A stretch of DNA of 64,000 nt from Liolophura sinensis (lineage: Eukaryota > Mollusca > Polyplacophora > Chitonida > Chitonidae), in NCBI RefSeq assembly GCF_032854445.1, contig NC_088295.1, positions 17,967,385-18,031,384 of the forward strand, given 5' to 3'. Shown one piece after another: positions 38,556 to 64,000 of this stretch; the stretch's first letter is position 1, and each line of letters starts with the position of its first letter. Both the position numbers and the translations under genes were made by a program. The notes beneath the pieces are model-generated. The model searched no databases, was not told the DNA's origin, and saw only the letters and a program-made list of their open reading frames with translations.

Positions 38556-40239
38556 AGCATAAATAAAATAGTTTGTACATTTCTCAGTTTTGAACAACCT
38601 TATCAGGTGCAGACAATCAACAGGAACATTACCAGATGTGACAATGTTATTGAGTACCAGTCATCCATAAGGTTGAAGAATTGCAAGTGGGGACATTAAA
38701 ATAATGATCAGAAATAGAAATCAAATTACTGTCAACAAATAAGAAGTCATTCAACTGCTGACTGTAGGGCTGAACTCTGACATCTGATAAATCCTATTTT
38801 GAAAAGACAAGGCATTCATATATATATATATATATGATATTGTGTTATCCCACATTTACCCCTAAAGTATCACCAGAAATCTTTTTCCGATACTTGTAGT
38901 TGACATATGGTGCATAGCTGCAATTATAGAACAAGGGAGTGCAGTTCTCGTAAACAATTAAAACCTACTGAAAACTCAGCACATACACAGGAATGATGTG
39001 TTAAATGAATACATGAATATACCATATTTCCAAGTTTCATAACACTGGTTCCCTTAAATTTTGTTATAAATGTAACTGCATGATTTTGCAGTACCGAAAA
39101 CAACATAACTTCAATAGCTCTATATCCATCACTTCAATCACCTCACTGTTAGAAAGTTAGGTGCATAGACTTACACAAAAGTGAATATCTTGTTTGTTTA
39201 TAGAACTAAAGATGATGTGCACGCCGCAGGTCATTAGATAAACGAACAAAAGCTATTCTATACAGCATACCTCTCACTAAAGATGGTATTAAATGTCGCA
39301 TTTCTATCAATTTAATTTACTTTCAAACGTACATATATGGGTAGTTAAAATCAGAACACCCTTTAAACATAAAATTAGCATGACCATGAATAAAATATGC
39401 CTCCAACAGATTTAATTTATACTTAAGTTTCTCATCCATGAATATGATTTCAGTTTATTAAGGAAAATGAATCACCATCTGAAAAAACCAAAATTATTAA
39501 ACTAAAAAAAAATTGAATGCTCTGAACTCCTATCTTATTTAATACAACCTCCTTTTCATGCGTATTGTCTAATGTTAAAGAACCTGGAGGATGAATTTGA
39601 CACCAGATCTGTTATTACATTATTAAACATTGTACAGTCCTATACTGAAGAATGTTTAAAATATCATAAATGCACTCAATGTTAGGGTCAACAAACCACA
39701 GACAGTTTCATGGGGGTTACTTTAGTGGCTTTATAGCCTACATACAGCGTGAATTAAAGCCTAAATCCTGAAACAGTGCAGTTCCAGCAAATTATAACAG
39801 AATGGTAACAACTGAATCTTACTATCCTTCTTAAAAATTGTCTACAGATTATCCACTGAGCTTGATCACAACAATCACCAAGTATGCCATGGCAGACATA
39901 AGGAATTACGTTCAGCATGTCACCAGCAAAAAAGCTTAGTGTAAGTTCAGTTGGTAATAGAAGCAACAGCTCACTGACCTAAACGGTCAGTTCATCCCGA
40001 TAAGCTATAGCCTAGCTCTGCTTCGTCAACATTTGTAGCTAATCACTCACAAGTACAACCAGGCCATATCAAAAGCAGACTTTGAGTGGCAATTATAGCA
40101 GGGCTGCTTACAGTGGATCACAGAAAATTGCTGTTTACAAGTGGAACTATGTCTGTACATGGAACGAAGTAGTGAACAAGTCTTCAACAGTAACCAGTTC
40201 ACTGGCACAGGAAACGGGGAGGGGGACTTCTCATTGGGA

Positions 40240-40439
40240 CTATGTCAATCTGCCGCGCTTTCTGGCAGGTGAGTCCATCATTACATCAGCTGAGGAATTT
40301 CTTTTCCTTCCTTCACAACATCTAGAGAGTTCTTCAAGGATAAAGCAGTTCAATTCATCACTATTATTCCTAACACTTGCTCCAGTGCTGCCATGTGGAA
40401 GGTAGCCCACACTTACATTGGACATGGCTCCATTCAGAC
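40240..40439 (-). CDS. HAPSTR1: HAPSTR1 coding exon 4 (terminal)
   Basis: It encodes residues 193 (split) to 258, beginning GLNGAMSNVSVGY and ending in the basic tail SPARKRGRLT before TAG (complement of 40240-40242). The acceptor is TTTCATTTCAG. The tail resembles a nuclear localisation signal and aligns with the family's conserved C-terminus. Confidence 0.95.
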
Positions 40440-43400
40440 CTGAAATGAAAACATTCAGCTGATTAATGGCAGTAAAAATAAATTATCTTAACTTTCTTTT
40501 CAACTCAGTGTGAACAGATATAAAACCTATTGTCTCTTACCCTATATGGAGAGCACAAAGTGTCACCAAAACCAGTTGAAATTTCTTCTACTAGCTGACA
40601 CTCATTAGTAAAACAATAAGTTTTGGCCATTTAGGTCAAAGATTATATATTTTGAAAAACCTGATTTCCCTTAAAATCAGCAGATACCTGGAAAGCTGAA
40701 AATTCTCATCCCAATAAATTCTGTATTTATGAACACAACATGTAACGCCATCACTGTCTAATTGGTTGTACAAAGTGTCTATAGCCTTTGGCGTGTTCAA
40801 AGGCTATAGACATTGCAATATTAAAATTCAAGTATGGATTACTTTTCGACCTCTAAAGCACTTTTTTGAGCGTAATTTTTGCACAAAATTACTATAAAAA
40901 TGACACCAAAATGATTTTTTTGCATCACTTAAAACAACTGTCCAAATTATTTCTTTACACTGCAAGTTTATCACAGAATGTTTAAAGATACTGATCGCAG
41001 AGGCGTTTAAAAAGGTTGAAGAATTAAGGTAACTGAAACATCCATGTGGTTAAGAAGAGAAGCAGCAAAATGTCAAACATATAAAATCTGCACTTGTTTT
41101 TTTATGTCAAAGCAATGAATCAAAAATAAGACAGTCTTTAAAGGATAACAGCCCTGTGCAGAAGCCTGGTAAAACTAGACATACATTGTTGAACAACCTG
41201 TTACTACTGCCTGCTCTATTACGGCGAGAACGTCAACCTCCTTTGTCACATGTTGAACTGTATAAAATCCAAGTCACGCCTCACTGACTACAGATACATA
41301 TGTGTTGTGTAATTCTAATATGCCCAAGAATAGATATAAATATATCTGCTGACTTGAGTTCTCAAATTCGCATGGTATTCACTTTAGTTCAACAGATATA
41401 AGAACTACATGTATATTAATGGCTACAAGAATAACTGTTTCTTTGGAAGAAAATATATGCAATAAACTTGTTTACATGCAAAAGTTTAACTGGTATTTTC
41501 TAACACTTGACAAACTGTGGCTATGCCTTTAATTTTTGGGGAGTGACAAAGCAGTATAATGAAAGGGTTTGCCATGCATTACAACAGTCAAGAGTATTAA
41601 CCATCTGAAGTCTGACAATGTTGTGTGATGTGTCAAAAGTATGACTGAATAACCTTAATGTATAAACTACTAGAATATCCAATAAGACATACAATGTGCA
41701 GGTTCAAACCCAGCCTGTGACAGGGTATTTCTAGTTTCTCTAGCTCACTGCTTCAAGGCGTTGGTGACAAGAGGTTGACAATGTTTATGTGGCTGTTTGC
41801 ACAATCCTATGTGGCTGATGGACTAATAGTTTTCCACCAATATGGTATGGATATCTGTAACGTATGTCACATGTAAGAATAGTCTTCAGTAACTTGCCAC
41901 AAGTCAATGGTTTACACCTGTACTCCAGTTTCCTATAGCCATGAAACTGACTCGTCACCATTGAATAAGAGAAAAATTCTACAGTACAACATTAAACAAG
42001 AACTTGAAGAAAAAAAAATATAATTTCATCCTGAATACATATAAAGCAAGAATGTAATTTGCAATGGTGCTAGGTAAGCAATCAATATAATCATGTTATT
42101 TAGTTAGGAAATTGGTTATCCAAAGGGCTCAGAGGGATTGATTATGGGTTAATGCCACATCAGCAATATTACAGCTGTACCCTCATAGATTTAACCAGAA
42201 TTTGAAATGAGGCAGTCTCATTTCCAATTTTCTCCTGTTTTCCCTTTCTCTCTCTCGATTTTGTCAGGAGAGGGCGTTTGAGACACCCCCTGGCTAAACC
42301 TATGCATACCCCAGACACCAAAGGGTTTATAATTAATAGCAATACTTTATTCTTTTGTCACTGACAGTCTCAACACTATTTGTTTATATGATTGCTGTTC
42401 AATGTCATACAATGTCAGTTAAATAAAATCTCTTCAGAACATGTCATACGTATATTTAGCTGAGGCTGGAAGGCACATTAATCATATGTTAAGAGTAACA
42501 CCTTAAGCACCTTGACATCATAATGAATATTCAAGAGGAGGAAAGGAAGCTTTTCACTGGAAAAAACCTAAAACATGGCAAGGCCTCGTACATATCTATG
42601 TGCCTCAACCACATCAATGTGTCTCGAATCGATGGATTTCGTAGAAACTGACGATGTTCAAAACCGTTTTTCTCTCTCACGAAAACTTTTAAAAAATCTA
42701 AAAAATACAATTCCACACAATTTGTACAGAGCTTCTTTCATTTAAGTTATAGTTTGCACAAATGTGTTCTTTTCTTTAAACGACATTTCCACACATGACC
42801 ATGTTGATGGAAGACAAGTGCCCTGCAACGGACACTATGGCCCTATGAGTGCCGTCAACTGCTTATTTTCACCAAGGCCAGGGATGGAGAATGTGCAAAT
42901 TTCATGTCTACGGCTGGAATCAATGGGCAGACAGAATACCCATCAATCTACTTACCCTGCAAGACAAGAGCATCCCTAAATGGTTGTAAATCTGGCTCTG
43001 GTGAATTTGGCAGGACCTCAACTCCGACAGCTCCATGTAGCCGAGGGGAAGCTCTGTCGACTTGTAACCGGGATACTGGCCTCGACACAGCTGATGACAG
43101 CCGATTCCTATGAGGGGGACTTCGACCAGCTATGTAACCTAACAAATCTTCGCGACGAATGAGACGACGTTTCTTCTTTGCCCAAGATACAATATCTTTA
43201 TTTCTGTGTTGTCTACCATACTGGTAACCCAAGTCCATGCATCGTTTCATAGTTTCTAGGCTGTCTGTTTGGAAAAAAAAAATTTCTATGAAATTACAGC
43301 TACTAAATTACAACACCTAACTACACTGTGATTGTAATTCACGTATAGAACACATGTTAACAGGTGTAAAAGCAGGAAAACATTGTAATAATTTGGTAAA

Positions 43401-46400
43401 ATAATTTAGAGTGTAAAAATATTACAGTAAAATAATTCAGCGACTGCAAACACATTTGAATTCAATGATTTCTGATTTCAAAAGTATAAAGAAACTTAGC
43501 AACACACTTTTATTAGGATCTCAATGTTATTATTCAAGAATCAAACAGGTTTCTTCATACATTGAATATGGAATGTTACCAGATTTCTAAGAAATAATTT
43601 AGGGTCTTGGTGTCAGAAATACGGTTCACATCATTAACTGTACAAACCTGTCCACAAACATAAGAACTGTGCATTTATAAACGCCCTTAACAAATCCACA
43701 AATATCAGACACAAATATTATATTTACCTGTTATCATTGGAAATAATCAAATTTTAAATTCAAAAATGTCTTCAAATGTAATGTTTTTGAAATCTGTATT
43801 TAGTTTGTATCAAGTTCTAATATGTATGGGTACAAATAAGTTTTTTCGTCTTTTGAGGTAAAGGTAGCTTAAATGCAAGGCTTTGTCAACTGTCACCAGT
43901 CAGCTAGACAGTTAATGAGCTCCAAAACTCTTACAGGAAGTGGGGATCTAAGCCCATCTATATGCCCTCCACCTGGCTTGTTGACATAGTGACCCTCACT
44001 TGAATCTGCAGAAACTTTTGAAAACTCCTTAGCGCAGACACAAATTATGCATAAATGGGCATTCTAATTACAAGACTGCAAATATGCGCCAAAAATGAAA
44101 ATAGTTGCATTCAATTTTTTTTTCCTTTAGCTCATGTATTACTATCTGAAACAACCTAGTAGCCTAATGGTCAGAGCATCCAAAATTCAGTCAACTTTTT
44201 CTCAGAACTAGAGTACCTAAGTCATCACCTTGGCAGAACAATAGCCAGGTAGCCACATTGGGGTCTTGTTAACATGGGCTGCTATAGCTACAAGACTCCC
44301 AATATGGCTACCATACTGGAGTCCTGTTAACATGGGCTGCTATAGCTACAGGACTCCAATATGGATACCATACTGGAGTCATGTTAACATGGGTTGCTAT
44401 AGCTACAGGTCTCCCAATATGGCTACCACACTGGAGTCATGTTAACATGGGCTGCTGTAGCTACAGGATTCCCAATATGGCTACCATACTGGAGTCATGT
44501 TATTTATTTATTTGGTTGGTGTTTTACGCCGTACTCAAGAATATTTCACTTATACGACGGCAGCCAGCATTATGGTGGGTGGAAACCGGGCAGAGCCCGG
44601 GGGAAACCCACAACCATCTGCATGTTGCTGACAGACCTTCCCACTTACGGCCGGAGAGGAAGCCAGCATGAGCTGGACTTGAACTCACAGTGACCGCATT
44701 GGTGAGAGATTCCTGGGTCAATATGCTGCGCTAGCGCGCTAACCAACTGAGCCACGGAGGCCCCTGGAGTCATGTTGACATGGGCTGCTATAGCTGAAGG
44801 ACTCCAATATGGCTACCAAAAGTAGTTCATGCAACCCTTCTATTTACTGTTCATTACCTTTATACATTGAGGTTACTGATGCAGCAGAATTTTGAAATGG
44901 GACCCACAGAGACAAACCTTGGTAGCGATCTGCCAAAAAAAGAAAGAAAATACAAATTAAATGAATAAAAAATTTAAAACCACCGAAATATCACTCATTC
45001 ATTCAGATGAATAATCTGCCTTCTTGCCACTGTCAAGATTTTGATGTTCAGTCTTGCAGTGATGCCATACATGCTTTGAGCCAATCATCAGTGATCTCTT
45101 TGGTCATGCGATGAGACTGATGGAGGTGTATTAAAACAAAGCGAAATTATCTCAGGGGAGAAAAAATAAGTTTTTTAGGAATGTAATCAATTTAGGTCCA
45201 TGTTATCTAAGATCTCCAACTCCCTGTGAACAACCTGAATGGCTGAAACCATGAACTGTGTTGAATGCACTTTGTGAGTTTTTTTTTTTTTCCAAGATTA
45301 TGCTACACGTATTATGTATCATTTTAACATTATGTAACATTGGAAAAGGGGTCAACCACAAACAATGGGTAGCAGTATGAACGTCATAACTTCCAGCAGT
45401 CTCCTCTAGCAGCCATACAAAATGAGAAATTACTTGAATAAATGGGCCATATAAAGACTACGGTTATATTTACATGCCATTTTCTACATCACTACTTACG
45501 TCACTTGTTGAATAATGCTGGTCAAATATGGAGGAGACCATTTTCAGATGTAGTCCAAATGACAAAGGTATGTGACACACACACCTTCGCACTCAACCCT
45601 TACCATGTTCATCTTCCTTAAAAATGTCTAAAAACCACATTCTAGCACATCAACTCCAGTGGTATGAGCAACCAGCTACCGACCTGACATGCTGTTTGAT
45701 GGAAGTTTGAATCCAGAGCATTTGCCAACAAATGAAGCAAAATCTCAAAAAAATGTATAAACCGCGAATAATACAGTGCAGAAATCTCATATAGGACAGT
45801 GACATGTGAGAGAAACTAGAATGATAACTGTCTTATTTATGCAGTTTTTCTTTGTATGCAAATTTAACATCTCCCCATTCAATTTTAACAACTGAAAGAT
45901 CAGTAAAAGCATGACAGCGGGGAAAAAAGTGATGCCAGAAGCAAGTAAAAATCAACACATAAATATGACCCTAGTCTTTACAACTCCCAATAAATGTAAA
46001 TGTAGGCAGCTTTTTCAACGTAAATGTCACCCACTGTGGAAGATTTCATTTGACTTCACGTGTCCATTGAGATACACTACGGGTCAGGTTAGGCTAATGA
46101 CATTTGACTCTAGATTCCACCCTCACAATAATTTGTTGTCCACAACACTACAATTTTCTTTATCATTGTTTTACAGTCTTACCTTGCGTAACAATTTCAG
46201 TAAAACAAGAAAATAATGAAATCCAATCCTAGGGGTATTAGATAAAAGGAAACAAACTGTGAATGGCTCAAGTCAGTAATTCTGTCAGAATGAGTCTGAT
46301 TGATGGATAAACTGAAAATTTCACTTCCCAGCTCATCCGTTTGGATATGCATTAATGGAGACCCTGACATTTAAACTAAGTCTTCAAGTTAATTAATTAA

Positions 46401-46762
46401 CAAAACTAAGTACGGTAAGTTATATTAACCAAAAATTATGACAAGGGTTGGCCTCAACATAAATGAATCCATAAACACACCCACAGTCGCCCACTTTCAT
46501 ACTACCAAACACGTACAAAATAGGTCTTGAATAGTAAATAATTCTAACTTTGAATATAATTCTCACCTTTATACAACTGAGCAATACAAGAGGCAGAATT
46601 CTGAAAACCTAACCAAAGCTTCTGGGTAGAGAATTCTCTTTCTGCCTGAATTCTGTCCTCCATGTTTGGCTCTCTGTCGAGATCCTCCAGACATTCTTCT
46701 TCAAAACTACTTAACCAATTTTCACCACTCTGATCCACATCCTGAGATTTATCTTCGGCCAT
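40240..46762 (-). CDS. HAPSTR1: HAPSTR1 (C16orf72/TAPR1 family), four coding exons
   Basis: Minus-strand exons 46762-46567, 44929-44858, 43264-42956 and 40439-40240 join with all internal junctions in phase 1. They encode 258 residues; the human protein is about 275. Family hallmarks are two FQNSA...YK motifs (residues about 49-65 and 74-89), the basic helix NKDIVSWAKKKRRLIRRED, the acidic PDLQPFRDAL motif and the C-terminal DSPARKRGRLT. In vertebrates the protein partners the ubiquitin ligase HUWE1, and it is linked to nuclear stress signalling and p53 restraint. The start ATG has A at -3 and G at +4. The gene is head to head with USP7, 269 bp from the first USP7 ATG. A SINE sits in intron 2. 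Confidence 0.95.
40440..42955 (-). other. HAPSTR1: HAPSTR1 intron 3
   Basis: About 2.5 kb of AT-rich intron. It contains a perfect hairpin at 40774-40814 and a short repeat fragment at 42136-42180 (GGTTAATGCCACATCAGCAA type). No coding exon was seen. Confidence 0.8.
40774..40814. repeat. Short near-perfect inverted repeat (17-bp stem, 7-nt loop)
   Basis: GTCTATAGCCTTTG (40777-40790) and CAAAGGCTATAGAC (40798-40811) are exact reverse complements around the loop GCGTGTT. Allowing one G-U pair, the stem extends to about 17 bp. It lies in HAPSTR1 intron 3. It is shorter than a typical miRNA precursor stem. Confidence 0.85.
42956..43264 (-). CDS. HAPSTR1: HAPSTR1 coding exon 3
   Basis: 309 bp encode residues 90-192. 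The exon includes the conserved DLGYQYGRQHRNKD segment, the basic KKKRRLIRRED patch and the PDLQPFRDALVLQ motif. Acceptor ...CCAAACAG and donor CAGG|GTAAGT are both in phase 1. A shorter open frame starting at the Met at 43250 is the same exon. Confidence 0.95.
44251..44817. repeat. About 58-bp minisatellite, about six copies, split by a SINE
   Basis: Units contain TGTTAACATGGGCTGCTATA then GCTACAGGACTCC and AATATGGCTACCATACTGGA. About five units lie left of the SINE and one right of it (44765-44817). The array lies within HAPSTR1 intron 2, ending about 40 bp from exon 2. Confidence 0.93.
44502..44764 (-). mobile_element. Full-length tRNA-headed SINE inserted in a minisatellite
   Basis: Read on the minus strand it begins GGGGCCTCCGTGGCTCAG with A-box-like TGGCTCAGTTGG and B-box-like GAGTTCAAGTCC. 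It continues through GGTTTCCCCCGGGCTCTG and ends CCAAATAAATAA. TGGAGTCATGTT flanks it on both sides (44490-44501 and 44765-44776), an exact target-site duplication. It is the best reference copy of the family in the window. The family type (V-, Meta- or another central domain) could not be assigned with certainty. Confidence 0.95.
44858..44929 (-). CDS. HAPSTR1: HAPSTR1 coding exon 2
   Basis: This 72-bp exon encodes residues 66-89 (DRYQGLSLWVPFQNSAASV..), the second FQNSA...YK motif. Both ends are in phase 1. Acceptor TTTTTTGGCAG, donor AAAG|GTAATG. It is too short to appear as an open frame and was found by homology to the family. Confidence 0.93.
44930..46566 (-). other. HAPSTR1: HAPSTR1 intron 1
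   Basis: About 1.6 kb without recognisable exons or repeats. A 101-codon + strand frame at 45911-46216 lacks any family motif and is taken as chance. Confidence 0.8.
46567..46762 (-). CDS. HAPSTR1: HAPSTR1 coding exon 1
   Basis: It encodes residues 1-65: an acidic N-terminus (MAEDKSQDVDQSGENWLSSF) and the first FQNSA motif (LWLGFQNSASCIAQLYK). It ends TATAAAG|GTGAGA in phase 1. Beyond the donor the frame reads on into the intron for a few codons, so the exon end is set by the splice site. Confidence 0.95.
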
Positions 46763-47031
46763 TTTATCATCAATCCTCTCCTTTAAATGTTTAGGTGTTT
46801 TTGGACGGGAACGTAGTCAGTTTTTTGGCAGATGTTGTGCTTTTTCTGCCGTCCGTCCTTTCAACGGCCTCCTCGTATTCTTTTTCTATTCCCTGTTTAA
46901 ATCCGGAAGAGAACACCACGCAGGCGCAACAAGAGTAATTCGGAACGGAAATAACCGATTTCTCCTAAAACAACAGATCAAGAAGTTATTTCCTTACTCG
47001 TCTTATTATCTAAAGTTCTTTTAAATGCAGA
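46763..47031. promoter_or_regulatory. Divergent promoter region shared by HAPSTR1 and USP7
   Basis: Only 269 bp separate the two start codons (586 bp if USP7 starts at 47349). The region is GC-richer than the flanks and has no TATA box. It carries an ETS-like CCGGAAG at 46903. Just downstream lie a YY1-like CCGCCATCTTG at 47129 and an E-box CACGTG at 47268. These motifs are typical of bidirectional housekeeping promoters. The motifs are visible; their use is inferred. Confidence 0.7.
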
Positions 47032-63342
<16,311 letters not shown>

Positions 63343-64000
63343 GTAATATCTATGGAATAACAGGTTTAGCTTTGCACAGGATTATTTCTAAAACTTTTAA
63401 ACCATGGATTACAGAACAAGTAAGTGTAGATTTTAGAATAAAATGACTTGTCTTGTGTCAATTGCATTACCTGCTTTGAATAAAGATAGTCACCATTTAG
63501 AAACATGCTTCTCACCGATTGTGTAACATTGAGGCCTTGAACATTATTCGAAAGGTTGAATGAGTACAAAACTTATCCATTCGGTACAGTCCTAGACCAC
63601 AGAGGAATGGCAATTCTATTGGCTAGATGATAAAGATTTTGACCGCTCCCTTCTCTGTTTATATAGTGGAATCTGATAGAATATTAATAAAATTCCAGTA
63701 TTTCAGAATGACCTGTGTATTTTAAGATCATTGGCCAACTTGCATGTTAGTGTGTCTGAACCAGAAATAACCAGCAGTCAGTCTAAGTTTGGGGGATGTG
63801 ATCTTGTATTCTATCAAAATAGAACCTTGTGAACTAATTACAAGTGTTTTTAGGGAATAAAACTGCGGATGGTCGTGGATTTCCCCTGCTCTGCTATGTT
63901 TCTTTGCTCTATAATGCTGGTCACTGGTGTATAAGGGAAATAGTCTTGAGTACAGCACAGAACATTAAATGTTAAGGAGCAATCAAATTAATAAATAAAT
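63343..64000 (+). other. USP7: USP7 intron running off the window
   Basis: After the exon 29 donor no further exon was found before the window ends. The last ~150 bp are a diverged SINE. Confidence 0.8.
63853..64000 (+). mobile_element. Diverged SINE fragment at window end
   Basis: CTGCGGATGGTCGTGGATTT, TATAATGCTGGTCACTGGTG, GTCTTGAGTACAGCACAGAA and a final ATTAATAAATAAAT follow the family order. The head is missing. Confidence 0.75.

Larger units (their letters stand above)
43265..44857 (-). other. HAPSTR1: HAPSTR1 intron 2 with minisatellite and SINE
   Basis: This 1.6-kb intron contains a 58-bp minisatellite interrupted by a full-length SINE close to the exon 2 donor. The remainder (43265-44240) is AT-rich with nothing recognisable. 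Confidence 0.85.

Noticed and set aside
42948..43250. Stand-alone 100-residue minus-strand gene
   Set aside because: It is HAPSTR1 exon 3 plus a few intron bases. The splice sites at 43264 and 42956 join it in phase to exons 2 and 4.
45911..46216. 101-codon + strand frame inside HAPSTR1 intron 1
   Set aside because: No family resemblance, antisense to a recognised gene and AT-rich; taken as a chance frame.

Overview
This is animal nuclear DNA, most likely from a mollusc or another lophotrochozoan. The genes are split by GT-AG introns and the sequence is AT-rich. About sixteen copies or fragments of one tRNA-headed SINE family of the kind common in molluscs are scattered through it. No prokaryotic, organellar or viral gene was seen. 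The species cannot be named from the sequence alone.

Three protein-coding genes were recognised and their exons traced with consistent reading phases. (1) A SANS-type scaffold gene (USH1G/ANKS4B family) on the + strand has two coding exons, 7229-7392 and 31040-32303, which together encode 475 residues. (2) HAPSTR1 (C16orf72 family) on the - strand has four coding exons, 46762 down to 40240, encoding 258 residues. (3) USP7, a ubiquitin-specific protease, lies on the + strand from 47032 (or 47349) to beyond the window. Up to 29 exons, about 974 codons, are present; the last hundred or so residues lie to the right of base 64000.

Layout: 1-6.9 kb is AT-rich, gene-free DNA with a probable MITE, a palindromic element and an (AT)n(AG)n microsatellite. 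7.2-32.3 kb is USH1G, whose 23.6-kb intron carries five separate minisatellite arrays and several SINEs. 32.3-38.5 kb is 3' UTR and intergenic sequence. 38.5-46.8 kb is HAPSTR1. 46.76-47.03 kb is a compact divergent promoter region. 47.0-64.0 kb is USP7.

HAPSTR1 and USP7 both act in ubiquitin-linked stress and p53 control. They stand head to head here, as their human orthologues do on 16p13.2. That conserved divergent pair is the most notable feature of the window. USH1G belongs to a separate pathway (the Usher/brush-border adhesion complex), although one of its two human counterparts, ANKS4B, also maps to human 16p.
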